DNA of 8,558 nt from CAYLOP01 sp964385305 (GCA_964385305.1 CAYLOP010000136.1:1-8558); one strand, 5' to 3'. Positions 1 to 6,725 are shown, counted from the stretch's first letter. A program made the numbers and translations. The notes: generated from the letters alone by a model not told the origin.

Positions 1-33
1 GTTAGGATCGGGTGGTTGTTGGTCACATTGGCG

Positions 34-210
34 TCAGGAAAGATGATGCCATGCTTGAGTTCGTGTCGGGGCAGGAAGAATAAATGGAGGGGTAATATCA
101 CACGGGCATTTCCACCGGTCACCAATCAGTACATTTCCATCTTCATAGCGAGCGACGTTATCTCTTTTAAGAACAACGGGGAGAAGTTTATCGATTTCTT
201 GGCTGTCCAT
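34..210 (-). pseudogene. Short 58-codon reading frame, probably a broken gene start (faint MtnA-like N-terminus)
   Basis: An ATG at 208-210 opens a 58-residue frame ending in TGA at 34-36. It lies 82 nt downstream of the second SAM hydrolase gene, in the same direction. A weak ribosome binding site, AAGG, sits 11 nt before the ATG. The first 32 residues read like a genuine protein start, with the segment LPVVLKRDNVARYEDGNVLI at residues 10-29. This faintly recalls the N-terminus of methylthioribose-1-phosphate isomerase (MtnA/IF-2B family), which has an x-DG-x-V-x-L-I-D-x-R pattern. That is memory-based and weak. After 'GDR' the text turns Pro/Cys-rich with poor third-position GC and then stops. 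From about 135 to the window edge, the +1 frame is open and has more gene-like codon use. I infer a frameshift or fusion of remnants. A true small protein remains possible. Confidence 0.35.
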
Positions 211-236
211 TTTAAAGTTGACCTTCGCAGCATTTT

Positions 237-255
237 AGGGATACTGAATATCCCT
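237..255 (-). other. Intercistronic hairpin after the second SAM hydrolase gene
   Basis: A perfect 7-bp inverted repeat, AGGGATA/TATCCCT, with a 5-nt loop. It lies between the stop of the gene at 293 and the ATG at 210. On the minus strand it is followed by AAAA and not a T-run, so it is not a standard Rho-independent terminator. It may protect the 3' end or separate the operon from the short frame downstream. Confidence 0.4.
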
Positions 256-292
256 GGCTAATTAATAGTTGTTTCCAGCTAGCGCTTCATCG

Positions 293-1075
293 TTATTGGG
301 GATTGACTACTACTTTGTCACCGACTTTGGGCTGAAGGCGCTCGGCCGCGTTGCCATTGACGACTGCCACATACAAGTAATCGCACTCATCGAATAGGGC
401 GACCAACCTCCCAGGGGGACGTTCACCAAAAGTTCGCAACAACCCTTCGATGGTTGTCCCGCACAAGGTCACATCGACCTCCCCCAGATCATCAATATCC
501 TCACGCAGAATGTTAGTGATAATGTTGCCATAATACTCGTAAACGAACGTAATCTGACCCTCAACACCGGTGTCCGTTACCTTAGGTACGGGGATATCAA
601 TCCGCACAGGATCGTCAATTAGGCTGCCCAAAGCTTGAAGTGTAACTCCTGCAGCCAGGTGCGCACCCACCGGCGAAAAGACATCGCGCCCGTGGAAGAT
701 ATCACTCACCTTGGGCATCCAGAATTCTGGTTTATTTGTATGCACAATCTCAACCGGCCAGTTTTCCCTCTCCGCCCGGAGCAAGATCATCGACAAGACC
801 CCATTGTCAGGCGCCACAAAGAACTGGGGCCCAATCCTGGCAGCAATCGGGCGGCGTGCAGTACCCACGCCCGGATCGACCACGACAATATGCACACTGT
901 TATCCGGGAAGAAAAATACCTGACGATCTAGAAAGATGGCAGTCTCGAAGATATCCTGGGGTGTGATTTCCCAGGTTAGATCGGTGATCTTGGCATCAGG
1001 AGCAATCCTCCAGATCACACCCTTCATTGCCCCTGAAGGGCCGCCAAAATCCGTGGTTATGGTTACATGTCTCAT
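293..1075 (-). CDS. S-adenosylmethionine hydrolase (adenosine-forming), DUF62 family, divergent second paralog
   Basis: 260 residues, the usual length for DUF62 (SAM hydroxide adenosyltransferase, related to the fluorinase/chlorinase family). These enzymes activate water to cleave SAM into adenosine and methionine and form trimers in the cytoplasm. The conserved Asp-Arg-His triad is present: D67 in VVDPGVGT, R74 in the following ARR, and H128 in FHGRD. Other family landmarks are VAPDNGVL (87-94), YYGNIITN (181-188) and VNGNAAE (239-245). The N-terminal loop is odd. After TTDFG (7-11) it reads GPSGAMKG, three residues shorter than the upstream paralog, without the D-G-Y-V-G segment whose Asp matches the ribose-binding Asp of fluorinase. 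It lies 39 nt after the upstream paralog. Its ribosome binding site is weak and overlaps a small hairpin, so expression may depend on translation of the gene before it. Family assignment is firm; exact substrate is inferred. Confidence 0.9.
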   Translation of the reverse strand: MRHVTITTDFGGPSGAMKGVIWRIAPDAKITDLTWEITPQDIFETAIFLDRQVFFFPDNSVHIVVVDPGVGTARRPIAARIGPQFFVAPDNGVLSMILLRAERENWPVEIVHTNKPEFWMPKVSDIFHGRDVFSPVGAHLAAGVTLQALGSLIDDPVRIDIPVPKVTDTGVEGQITFVYEYYGNIITNILREDIDDLGEVDVTLCGTTIEGLLRTFGERPPGRLVALFDECDYLYVAVVNGNAAERLQPKVGDKVVVNPQ

Positions 1076-1080
1076 GCTCG

Positions 1081-1096
1081 TTATCTCAAAAGATAA
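1081..1096 (-). promoter_or_regulatory. Small hairpin next to the start of the second SAM hydrolase gene
   Basis: A perfect 6-bp inverted repeat, TTATCT/AGATAA, with the tetraloop TTTG, ends 5 nt before the ATG at 1075. The only Shine-Dalgarno-like bases (GAG) lie in the loop and the 3' arm. The stem is AT-rich and weak, so a ribosome arriving from the upstream gene would readily open it. This would suit translational coupling. The role is inferred. Confidence 0.3.
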
Positions 1097-1114
1097 TGGT
1101 CATCTACCACTTGG

Positions 1115-1918
1115 CTAAGACGATTGATAGCAAACTCTGACTTCTTCCCCTACACGCACGCTTAGAACTTCGGCGGCATTGCCGTTCACCACAGAGATGC
1201 CGAGTGATCCACCCTCGTCCAGCAGAGCAATTAGGCTTCCAGGCTCGCCATCCCCAAATGTCCTTGATAATCCATGAATTGACTGTCCAGCGATTAGCAC
1301 TTCTAATGAACCTGAGTAGTTTAGATCCGACAAATCGACCTGGTGGATATTGGTGGTCAGATTGCCATAGTGGTCCATGTAGATCACTTCGCCCCGGACA
1401 TGATCTCGAGCAATGCGCGGGCGAGGAAGAGGAAGCATAATCGGATCATCGATGGGTGTGCCGAGTTTGCTCAGGGGCACACCGGTTGCGAGGTTTGCAG
1501 CAACCGGAGCAAAGATATCGCGAGCGTGGAATGTATGGCTGATCCTATCCAGCCAATACGCTGGCTTATCAAGATGGATAAATTCCATAGGCAATGTAAG
1601 TTGTCGTGCCGATTCGATGATCGGGCTAAGCAACCCGTTATCAGGAGCCACAAAGTACTGTGTTCCAATTTTGGCAGCAATTGGGCGGCGAACTGTGCCG
1701 ACTCCGGGATCAACAACGATGACATGAATACTGTTCTCTGGAAAGTAGCTTATATGCATGATGGCCGTGTAACCCCCTTGAAGCACATTCTGGGGGCTCA
1801 CCATGTGACTGATATCGATGATCTTAACATCTGGGGCAATGCCATAAATCACGGCCTTCATCACCCCCACATATCCATCCTGGATGCCAAAATCCGTGGT
1901 CAGTGATATCAATCTCAT
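1115..1918 (-). CDS. S-adenosylmethionine hydrolase (adenosine-forming), DUF62 family, canonical paralog
   Basis: 267 residues, full length for DUF62. The family cleaves SAM with water to give adenosine and L-methionine. The catalytic triad is intact: D70 in VVDPGVGT (69-75), R77 in VRRPIAA, and H131 in FHARD (130-134). The N-terminal TTDFGIQDGYVG (7-18) carries D14, which aligns with the ribose-binding Asp16 of fluorinase. VAPDNGLL (90-97), YGNLTTN (184-190) and VNGNAAE (244-250) complete the family pattern. The fluorinase/chlorinase halide function is unlikely, because the water-activating triad characteristic of DUF62 is present. The start is supported by AAGGA about 5 nt before the ATG. 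It lies 224 nt after the EcfT gene in the same direction and 39 nt before its paralog. It probably belongs to the transporter operon, although the 224-nt gap could hold a separate promoter. Confidence 0.93.
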   Translation of the reverse strand: MRLISLTTDFGIQDGYVGVMKAVIYGIAPDVKIIDISHMVSPQNVLQGGYTAIMHISYFPENSIHVIVVDPGVGTVRRPIAAKIGTQYFVAPDNGLLSPIIESARQLTLPMEFIHLDKPAYWLDRISHTFHARDIFAPVAANLATGVPLSKLGTPIDDPIMLPLPRPRIARDHVRGEVIYMDHYGNLTTNIHQVDLSDLNYSGSLEVLIAGQSIHGLSRTFGDGEPGSLIALLDEGGSLGISVVNGNAAEVLSVRVGEEVRVCYQSS

Positions 1919-2027
1919 ATTCTTCCTTCTATCTCAAGCCGAATCGTATTTGCTGTTTCAACAACGTGCTTACCCATCCAACAAAGGTTGACGGGTTTCC
2001 CGCTTCAGCATTGTGCCTTATCGCATG

Positions 2028-2041
2028 CTTGCCGTAGCAAG
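2028..2041 (-). other. Hairpin with a UNCG-type tetraloop between ecfT and the SAM hydrolase genes
   Basis: On the minus strand CTTGC-TACG-GCAAG forms a perfect 5-bp stem closed by C-G around UACG, which in RNA is the very stable cUNCGg loop. A second small stem, CGGG-AAA-CCCG, lies downstream at 1992-2002. There is no T-run, so this is not a terminator. I recognise no riboswitch in the 224-nt gap (1919-2142), including no SAM-type riboswitch. No clear promoter is visible there either. Confidence 0.35.
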
Positions 2042-2142
2042 GGGAGGAGTTGGTGCATGGGCAAGTCGTTCAAGTATGCTGCAAAATGTGGTTGTTATCC
2101 TACGGTAGAACAGCCAATGATCCCTGCGGACAAATGTGGGTA

Positions 2143-3030
2143 TCATCCGAGCATGAAGGGTGGGATCCAGAAATTGCCGAACCCCGCTCGCTTGATCACG
2201 ATTGTGCCTGCCAGAAGCAGAACCCCAAATGCAACGACTGCCCAGTCAATAGCGCGGAACTTTAGTTGTGGTAACCATGTGCGCGGTTTGACCCCAAAGG
2301 CGCGCAGGTCCATCGCATCCGTGATTTCCTCACCACCCAAGACAGCACCAATCGTTAGTGGGATCAGGAGCGGCGCGAAGTTGCGCACCCGCTGAAAGAT
2401 GCTCACGCCCTTTCCAGCTTCCAACTCAAACCCGCGCGCGCGTTGGGCGTCCATCGTGGTCTGGAAGTCGCGTCCCAGGCTGGGAATGAAGCGGAAGGCC
2501 ATGTCCATTGCGTAGGCCAGCTTATCGCTCAATCCCAGCCCCTTGAAGGTGATGCCGTACAAAGATGGATCGATGGTGTAGGGTATGGTCACGGAGAGCG
2601 CAGCGAAGGTTATGATGCGCAGGATCTGCACCACAAGGAACACCAATCGCTCTACGGTAAGCACAAACGTCAGCCTGTTGCCAAACAACACGATGCTGGG
2701 GGACCAATAAGGATGCTGGGCAGAGAGATCGTAGGTCCCCACAGCCCCGCGCCCGGTTAGCAAGGTGATCAGCGAGAGGACCACCCCCACGACCGTGATC
2801 ACGATCCAGAAGCGCCTCGTCTGTTGCCAGGTAAGCCGGGCGAGGAATATCTGCAGGAGCGATAGGCCCAGGAAAAACAGTACCAGCCGTGCGTCCCAGA
2901 TGCCGACGCCGGTACCGAAGGGGACGAATCCCACTGCAATCAGCGCGCACAACATGAAGATGATTCGCGCTCGCGGGTCTATGCGTTGGATGATGGTGTC
3001 ACGTTCGACGTAGGCCCAATTCACCAACAT
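2143..3030 (-). CDS. ecfT: ECF transporter transmembrane (T) component, EcfT
   Basis: 295 residues. EcfT is the membrane scaffold of energy-coupling-factor importers, linking the two ATPase domains to the substrate-binding S component. Membrane segments are visible at about 21-37, 47-64, 74-92, 127-148, 213-232 and 262-279. The hallmark cytoplasmic coupling helices are present: FRFIPSL (179-185) leads into the first motif, QRARG (196-200), and the second motif is LRAFG (242-246). These Ala-Arg-Gly-type motifs insert into the grooves of the ATPases. The N-terminal IDPRAR (17-22) is also typical of the family. GGAG 9 nt before the ATG supports the start. It lies 63 nt after the S-component gene, with a strong hairpin in the gap, and is followed by the SAM hydrolase pair. 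The subtype, and so the substrate, cannot be read from this protein. Confidence 0.92.
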   Translation of the reverse strand: MLVNWAYVERDTIIQRIDPRARIIFMLCALIAVGFVPFGTGVGIWDARLVLFFLGLSLLQIFLARLTWQQTRRFWIVITVVGVVLSLITLLTGRGAVGTYDLSAQHPYWSPSIVLFGNRLTFVLTVERLVFLVVQILRIITFAALSVTIPYTIDPSLYGITFKGLGLSDKLAYAMDMAFRFIPSLGRDFQTTMDAQRARGFELEAGKGVSIFQRVRNFAPLLIPLTIGAVLGGEEITDAMDLRAFGVKPRTWLPQLKFRAIDWAVVAFGVLLLAGTIVIKRAGFGNFWIPPFMLG

Positions 3031-3045
3031 GCTAAACTACTCCGG

Positions 3046-3077
3046 TCGAAGGGGCGCGGCTAAGCGCACCCCCTCGA
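3046..3077 (-). other. GC-rich intercistronic hairpin between the S-component gene and ecfT
   Basis: The gap holds TCGA / GGGGCGC ... GCGC-A-CCCC / TCGA: a 4-bp outer stem, one mismatch, and a 7-bp GC-rich inner stem with a single A bulge and a 6-nt loop. On the minus strand the ribosome binding site GGAG of ecfT follows almost directly. There is no T-run, so it is not a classical terminator. It may stabilise the upstream message or tune EcfT translation. Confidence 0.4.
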
Positions 3078-3093
3078 CTCGATTGTAACTCCC

Positions 3094-4203
3094 TTAACGC
3101 CCGGCACGCGCACGCGCCTGCTTCCAGGCGGCGTACAGCAACGGCGTCAAGATGACGGCAAACAGGACGTTGGGTCCTGCAGCCGGGATGAACTCGCCGA
3201 TGAAGGCCGTGGTGAAGGAATAGCCGTTGATCCAGATATCGGCCATTGAAGCAAAGCCTATGCCCACGATCACCCCTAAGGTGCCCCACACCACAAGAGC
3301 GGTCGTCTCCGCGTCGTCCAACCAGTCGCTTATCCTCTCGGCTCTGGCGTTAACGTAGAACGCGATCACAGCCAGGAGGACAGCAACAAGCCAGACAACG
3401 AGCACCCCCGTCGACCATCCACTGGTCACCAGGTCGCGGGCGCCGAAGGCGATGAACGCCAGGGTGAGCAGCCCCAGGACGTACGGCCAGTAGCGTGGTG
3501 TCAGGGACATTCCCAGCATCACCACCAGCACCACCAACATCACGTACCACCAGGCCCCGAAGTTGGAGACCTCGCCCGACCAGGGGTCAACGATATTTGG
3601 CGAAACCAGCGGTAAGATTACGGCTACCGCTAGGATGGCAGCCGAAACCCACTGCAGGGTGCGTACTTGGCCGCGGATTTGAACTCTGAGGTACATCCCA
3701 GCGAGCCCTGGCACCAACCCCATCAGGCCGTTGCCAATGTCCCAGACGGGGAAAACCCCCCAGCCGGTGAGGGCGTCGCCGAGGACGTTGCCGAAGGCGC
3801 CGACGAAGAAACCGACTGTCGGTCCGAAGGCGAACCCGAAAAAGATAGGGATCGCAACGACCGGTCGCATCGAAACGAGGCTGACGGACGGTACCGGGAT
3901 GATGTTGAAAACCCAGGAGAGCACACCATATAGGCCGGCGCCGATCGCCATCATCACCACTTCGCGTGTGCCGACCGTGAACATTTTGGCTTCAGCAAAG
4001 AGGACGTAGATGACATAGAGCACCACACCGCCGATGAGGAGCCAGGTCAGCCAGCCCCCTGCTCCCCACGCGCCTTGGAGCGCGAGGCCGAAGGCATCCT
4101 CGCTTGACGCATTCGCAATGAGCTCCCCCAGCCACAGTAGGACACCAAGAGCTACGGTGCTGGCTACGGCGATGACAAGACCCCGAACATATTTGTTTTG
4201 CAT
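3094..4203 (-). CDS. ECF transporter substrate-binding (S) component, enlarged membrane protein
   Basis: 369 residues, roughly twice the usual length of an S component (about 160-220), highly hydrophobic. S components bind the substrate in the membrane and dock on EcfT. The recognisable core begins near residue 79 (TREVVMMAIGAGLYGVLSWV), continues through RPVVAIPIFFGFAFGPTVGF, then GNVLGDALTGWG and DIGNGLMGLVPGLAG (156-170). It resumes at the C-terminus with FIGEFIPAAGPNVLFAVILT. Two extra helices precede the core (about 7-28 and 50-70). About four more (roughly 184-282) sit between the usual fourth and fifth helices. The ATG at 4203 is preferred over the TTG two codons earlier, because AGGAGG ends 8 nt before the ATG. 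It lies 76 nt after the ATPase gene and 63 nt before ecfT. The substrate is unknown; proximity to SAM hydrolases suggests SAM or a nucleoside, as inference only. Confidence 0.85.
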   Translation of the reverse strand: MQNKYVRGLVIAVASTVALGVLLWLGELIANASSEDAFGLALQGAWGAGGWLTWLLIGGVVLYVIYVLFAEAKMFTVGTREVVMMAIGAGLYGVLSWVFNIIPVPSVSLVSMRPVVAIPIFFGFAFGPTVGFFVGAFGNVLGDALTGWGVFPVWDIGNGLMGLVPGLAGMYLRVQIRGQVRTLQWVSAAILAVAVILPLVSPNIVDPWSGEVSNFGAWWYVMLVVLVVMLGMSLTPRYWPYVLGLLTLAFIAFGARDLVTSGWSTGVLVVWLVAVLLAVIAFYVNARAERISDWLDDAETTALVVWGTLGVIVGIGFASMADIWINGYSFTTAFIGEFIPAAGPNVLFAVILTPLLYAAWKQARARAGR

Positions 4204-4206
4204 GAT
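4187..4206. repeat. 20-bp near-repeat at the start of the S-component gene
   Basis: On the plus strand this reads acatatttgttttgcatgat. It matches 18 of 20 bases with 7727-7746 in the leader of the regulator operon, in the same orientation. Here it overlaps the start codon and first codons of the S-component gene. It is a possible shared operator; see the finding. Confidence 0.3.
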
Positions 4207-4218
4207 CAATTCCTCCTC

Positions 4219-4263
4219 CTCTAGAATATAGAGATACTCATGTGGCAGACAATCTGCTCTGCC
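4219..4263 (-). other. Two inverted repeats between the ATPase and S-component genes
   Basis: The first, GGCAGA/TCTGCC, is a perfect 6-bp stem with an 8-nt loop at 4244-4263. The second, CTCTA/TAGAG, at 4219-4233, overlaps the upstream edge of the strong AGGAGGAGG ribosome binding site of the S-component gene. Pairing of the second could partly hide the ribosome binding site. Their function is inferred. Confidence 0.3.
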
Positions 4264-4279
4264 GCTCGGATGATACGGC

Positions 4280-5929
4280 TCAAGCTCGAATCGCCTGCGC
4301 CAAGGCCTCCGCCCTCATGAAGGCTCCGGTTTTGTCCAGATGTTCCATGTTGGCCTTCAACAAGGAAGTCGGGATGATTCGGTTCTGCTCCAGCAAATCA
4401 AAGTCGGCCAGCACCTCTTGCGGTGGACCGTCTCTCTCGATCCTACCTTCGCTCATCAGCAGCACTCGGTTGGCGTGGGTTACTGCTAAGTCCAGGTCGT
4501 GGGTGATGAAAATGATGGCCGAGAAGCTATACGCTTTCCCATCGTCGGCTCGTAATCCCACCACCGAGTCCATGAAATTCATGTAATTGGCGTAATCCTG
4601 ACCGGCCGTGGGTTCGTCCATCACCAGGATTTGGCTATGCATCGCAAGGACAGAGGCGATGGTGACACGCTTTTGTTGCCCGAAGCTGAGCGCCAGCGGC
4701 GCACGGTCGGTTTCTTCGACCAAACCGACCACCGCCAGAGCCTGTTCAATGCTCTCCTCGATTTCCTCGTCGCTGAAATGAAAGTTGCGAGGACCAAACG
4801 CCAGTTCCTCCCTTACCGAGGGCGCGAACAGCATGTGTCTGGGACTCTGAAAGACGTAACCGACGGTGCTGGCCATCTGGGCAACGGTCATTTCCTTCGA
4901 GTCTTTCCCACCCATCAGCACGCGCCCACTCGTAGGTTTGAGTAAGCCAATGGCATGTTTGACCAGTGTTGTCTTGCCAGCGCCGTTGGGTCCAAGCAAG
5001 GCAATGATGTCACCCTGTCGGATCGCGAGGTCGACGTCGTGAATGACTTCAGGACCATTGGGATAGTTAAATGAGACACTTTCGAATTCGACCAATGCAG
5101 TTGCTTCGGCGTCAGCATGACGGGGATGCGGTTGTGCTTTAGTATGGTCTCCGTTCGTAGCGCGAGCGATGACCACCGGCGCGGGTAACTTGACGGCTCG
5201 GTAATCGGCGGCTTGGAGCATGCCCTCCGCCGAGCCCATGTACGTCACCCGCCCCTCTTCCATGAGCATCACCAGGTCTGGCTCAAGACTTAGCACATCC
5301 TCCACCCGGTGCTCGATGATGAGAATGGTCTTCCCCTCGTCGGCCAACCGTCGGATCATGGCCAGTGCTTCTTGGGCGCTGGCAGGATCCAAGTTTGCTA
5401 AAGGCTCGTCCAGAGCTAAGATACCAGGCCGCATGACCATCACCCCAGCTAAAGCCACCTTCTGCTTTTCACCGCCCGAGAGGGAGAAGGTTTGGCGGTT
5501 CCGCAGGTGATATATCCCCAGGTAGTCAAGTGTTTCACGGATGCGGGAGACGATTTCCTCGCGAGGAACGCCGAGGTTCTCCAATCCGAATGCCACCTCA
5601 TTTTGCACGAATGCGCCCAGAATCTGTCGCTCGGGGTCTTGCAGCACGGTGCCCACGACCTGCGAGACTTCAGCCAGCAGCTTGTCGCCGGGTTCTTCCC
5701 CATACAGCAAGACACGACCGCTTAATTCGGCCTTGTAGCTCCGAGGGATGAGCCCGTTGATGCAACGCAACAGTGTGGTCTTGCCACTCCCACTCGTGCC
5801 AGCAATGAGCACGATCTGACCCGCCTGTGCGCTGAAGGAGATGTCCTGCAATGCAGGTTCTTTCCGTGTCTCATAGCGACACGAGAGTTTCTCGACTACA
5901 AGCGGCAGAGGCGCTGGATCCAATTGCAT
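4280..5929 (-). CDS. ecfA: ECF transporter fused double ATPase (EcfA1-EcfA2 in one chain)
   Basis: 549 residues with two complete ABC ATPase domains; it powers import by ATP hydrolysis on the cytoplasmic face. Domain 1: Walker A GTSGSGKT (44-51), Q-loop Q97, signature LSGGEKQ (150-156), Walker B ILALDEP (170-176), H-loop H207. Domain 2: Walker A GPNGAGKT (313-320), Q-loop Q361, signature LSFGQ (414-418), Walker B ILVMDEP (434-440), H-loop H477. A poorly conserved linker of about 40 residues (240-280) joins them. The second signature has Phe in place of the first Gly, a variant seen in CbiO/EcfA-type domains. A TGA two codons upstream in frame rules out a longer protein. The ATG has no visible Shine-Dalgarno, which is unusual beside its neighbours. 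It is the first gene of the transporter operon, 76 nt before the S-component gene. The fused ATPase-S-T set resembles YkoEDC-type systems in layout. Confidence 0.95.
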   Translation of the reverse strand: MQLDPAPLPLVVEKLSCRYETRKEPALQDISFSAQAGQIVLIAGTSGSGKTTLLRCINGLIPRSYKAELSGRVLLYGEEPGDKLLAEVSQVVGTVLQDPERQILGAFVQNEVAFGLENLGVPREEIVSRIRETLDYLGIYHLRNRQTFSLSGGEKQKVALAGVMVMRPGILALDEPLANLDPASAQEALAMIRRLADEGKTILIIEHRVEDVLSLEPDLVMLMEEGRVTYMGSAEGMLQAADYRAVKLPAPVVIARATNGDHTKAQPHPRHADAEATALVEFESVSFNYPNGPEVIHDVDLAIRQGDIIALLGPNGAGKTTLVKHAIGLLKPTSGRVLMGGKDSKEMTVAQMASTVGYVFQSPRHMLFAPSVREELAFGPRNFHFSDEEIEESIEQALAVVGLVEETDRAPLALSFGQQKRVTIASVLAMHSQILVMDEPTAGQDYANYMNFMDSVVGLRADDGKAYSFSAIIFITHDLDLAVTHANRVLLMSEGRIERDGPPQEVLADFDLLEQNRIIPTSLLKANMEHLDKTGAFMRAEALAQAIRA

Positions 5930-6596
5930 ATGGGTTCAGTCCGTGTTTGTACAGAAAGGGTTTCCAGCAAATAGAACACTCAATAGGTTTGTGCGTTGCT
6001 CAACTTGGTCTGAGCAGTCGGGGACCGTGGGTCTGATGTTGTTGAGAATCGCGGCGCAGGCATTTCTCCCCCGAATTGGCTCCAAGAGACCTCAACCCGC
6101 TCCCGGATGCGTCCAAGATGCCCAAGAGCCAGCGAAGTCCATGTCTATTCTCGCATATTCCGCTTCAAGTGTAAACTCTGCGCTTGAATTCCATAGACGC
6201 AGGCACCTGTGAATTGCTAAGCGATGAACCCCAGAGCGATCTTCAGGAACAGAGGCAATCAATCTAAAATCAGCCTTGAGCACCACGCGGTCGCTTGCGG
6301 GATAGGATCATGGCCAGGTATCGGAGACAGGCTGTACGGCCGGGTCAATGTCCACTGACTTGAAATCGCACCCCATCCACGATCACATCCGACCAAAACC
6401 GTTAAGTCGCTGGTGGTCCTATGATAACCCACTGGATGAGGTTATGTCGAAGATTAAATGATGAGAATCAGACGAAGACCCGCTTTGTCACCCTCACACC
6501 CATGCCCTTGTGGTATTCGTCGCTCCTACTTGGCCTACCAGCCCTCATCGCTGCTGGCACTTAGCAACAGTACTACGCGGGTCGTCAACTGTCAGT
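5930..6596. other. Long region with no convincing gene, upstream of the transporter operon
   Basis: About 670 nt. Frames on both strands are short, lack ribosome binding sites and resemble no family I know. The longest minus-strand frame (6092-6286, 64 codons) has no supporting signal. I looked on the minus strand for a SAM, cobalamin or other riboswitch and for a sigma-70-type promoter serving the ATPase gene, and found none that I could defend. It may be a long 5' leader, a decayed gene or plain spacer. Confidence 0.4.
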
Positions 6597-6643
6597 GAAA
6601 ACGTCGCCAATTACTTCTCGCGCAGCGAGCAGCATTGGCGACG
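6597..6643 (-). terminator. Terminator-like hairpin after the regulator gene
   Basis: A perfect 10-bp inverted repeat, cgtcgccaat (6602-6611) with attggcgacg (6634-6643), encloses a second stem, CTCG/CGAG. On the minus strand the outer stem is followed at once by TTTT (6598-6601). It lies about 80 nt beyond the regulator stop and is oriented to end that transcript. The T-run is short, so termination may be partial. Confidence 0.5.
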
Positions 6644-6725
6644 ATACATCATACTCTTTTTCGAGGGTCATGCCTATCATGCAATGCTCCTCGAAACCCT
6701 TCCGAATTACTTGCTTCAAGCACCT

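Noticed and set aside
16..261. 81-codon plus-strand frame at the left edge
   Set aside because: It begins at TTG without a ribosome binding site and is antisense to the better-supported 58-codon frame.
1343..1906. 187-codon plus-strand reading frame
   Set aside because: It lies wholly antisense to the canonical SAM hydrolase gene, whose full motif set is clear, and its translation is rich in Cys/His/Trp and matches no family.
1919..2142. Possible SAM-responsive riboswitch before the SAM hydrolase genes
   Set aside because: I could not match any known SAM riboswitch core. Only small hairpins are present, including one with a UNCG loop.
6661..6694. TCGAGG/CCTCGA inverted repeat near the end of the regulator gene
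   Set aside because: On the minus strand it is followed by A residues and not T, so it does not act as a terminator. The 6602-6643 hairpin is the better candidate.
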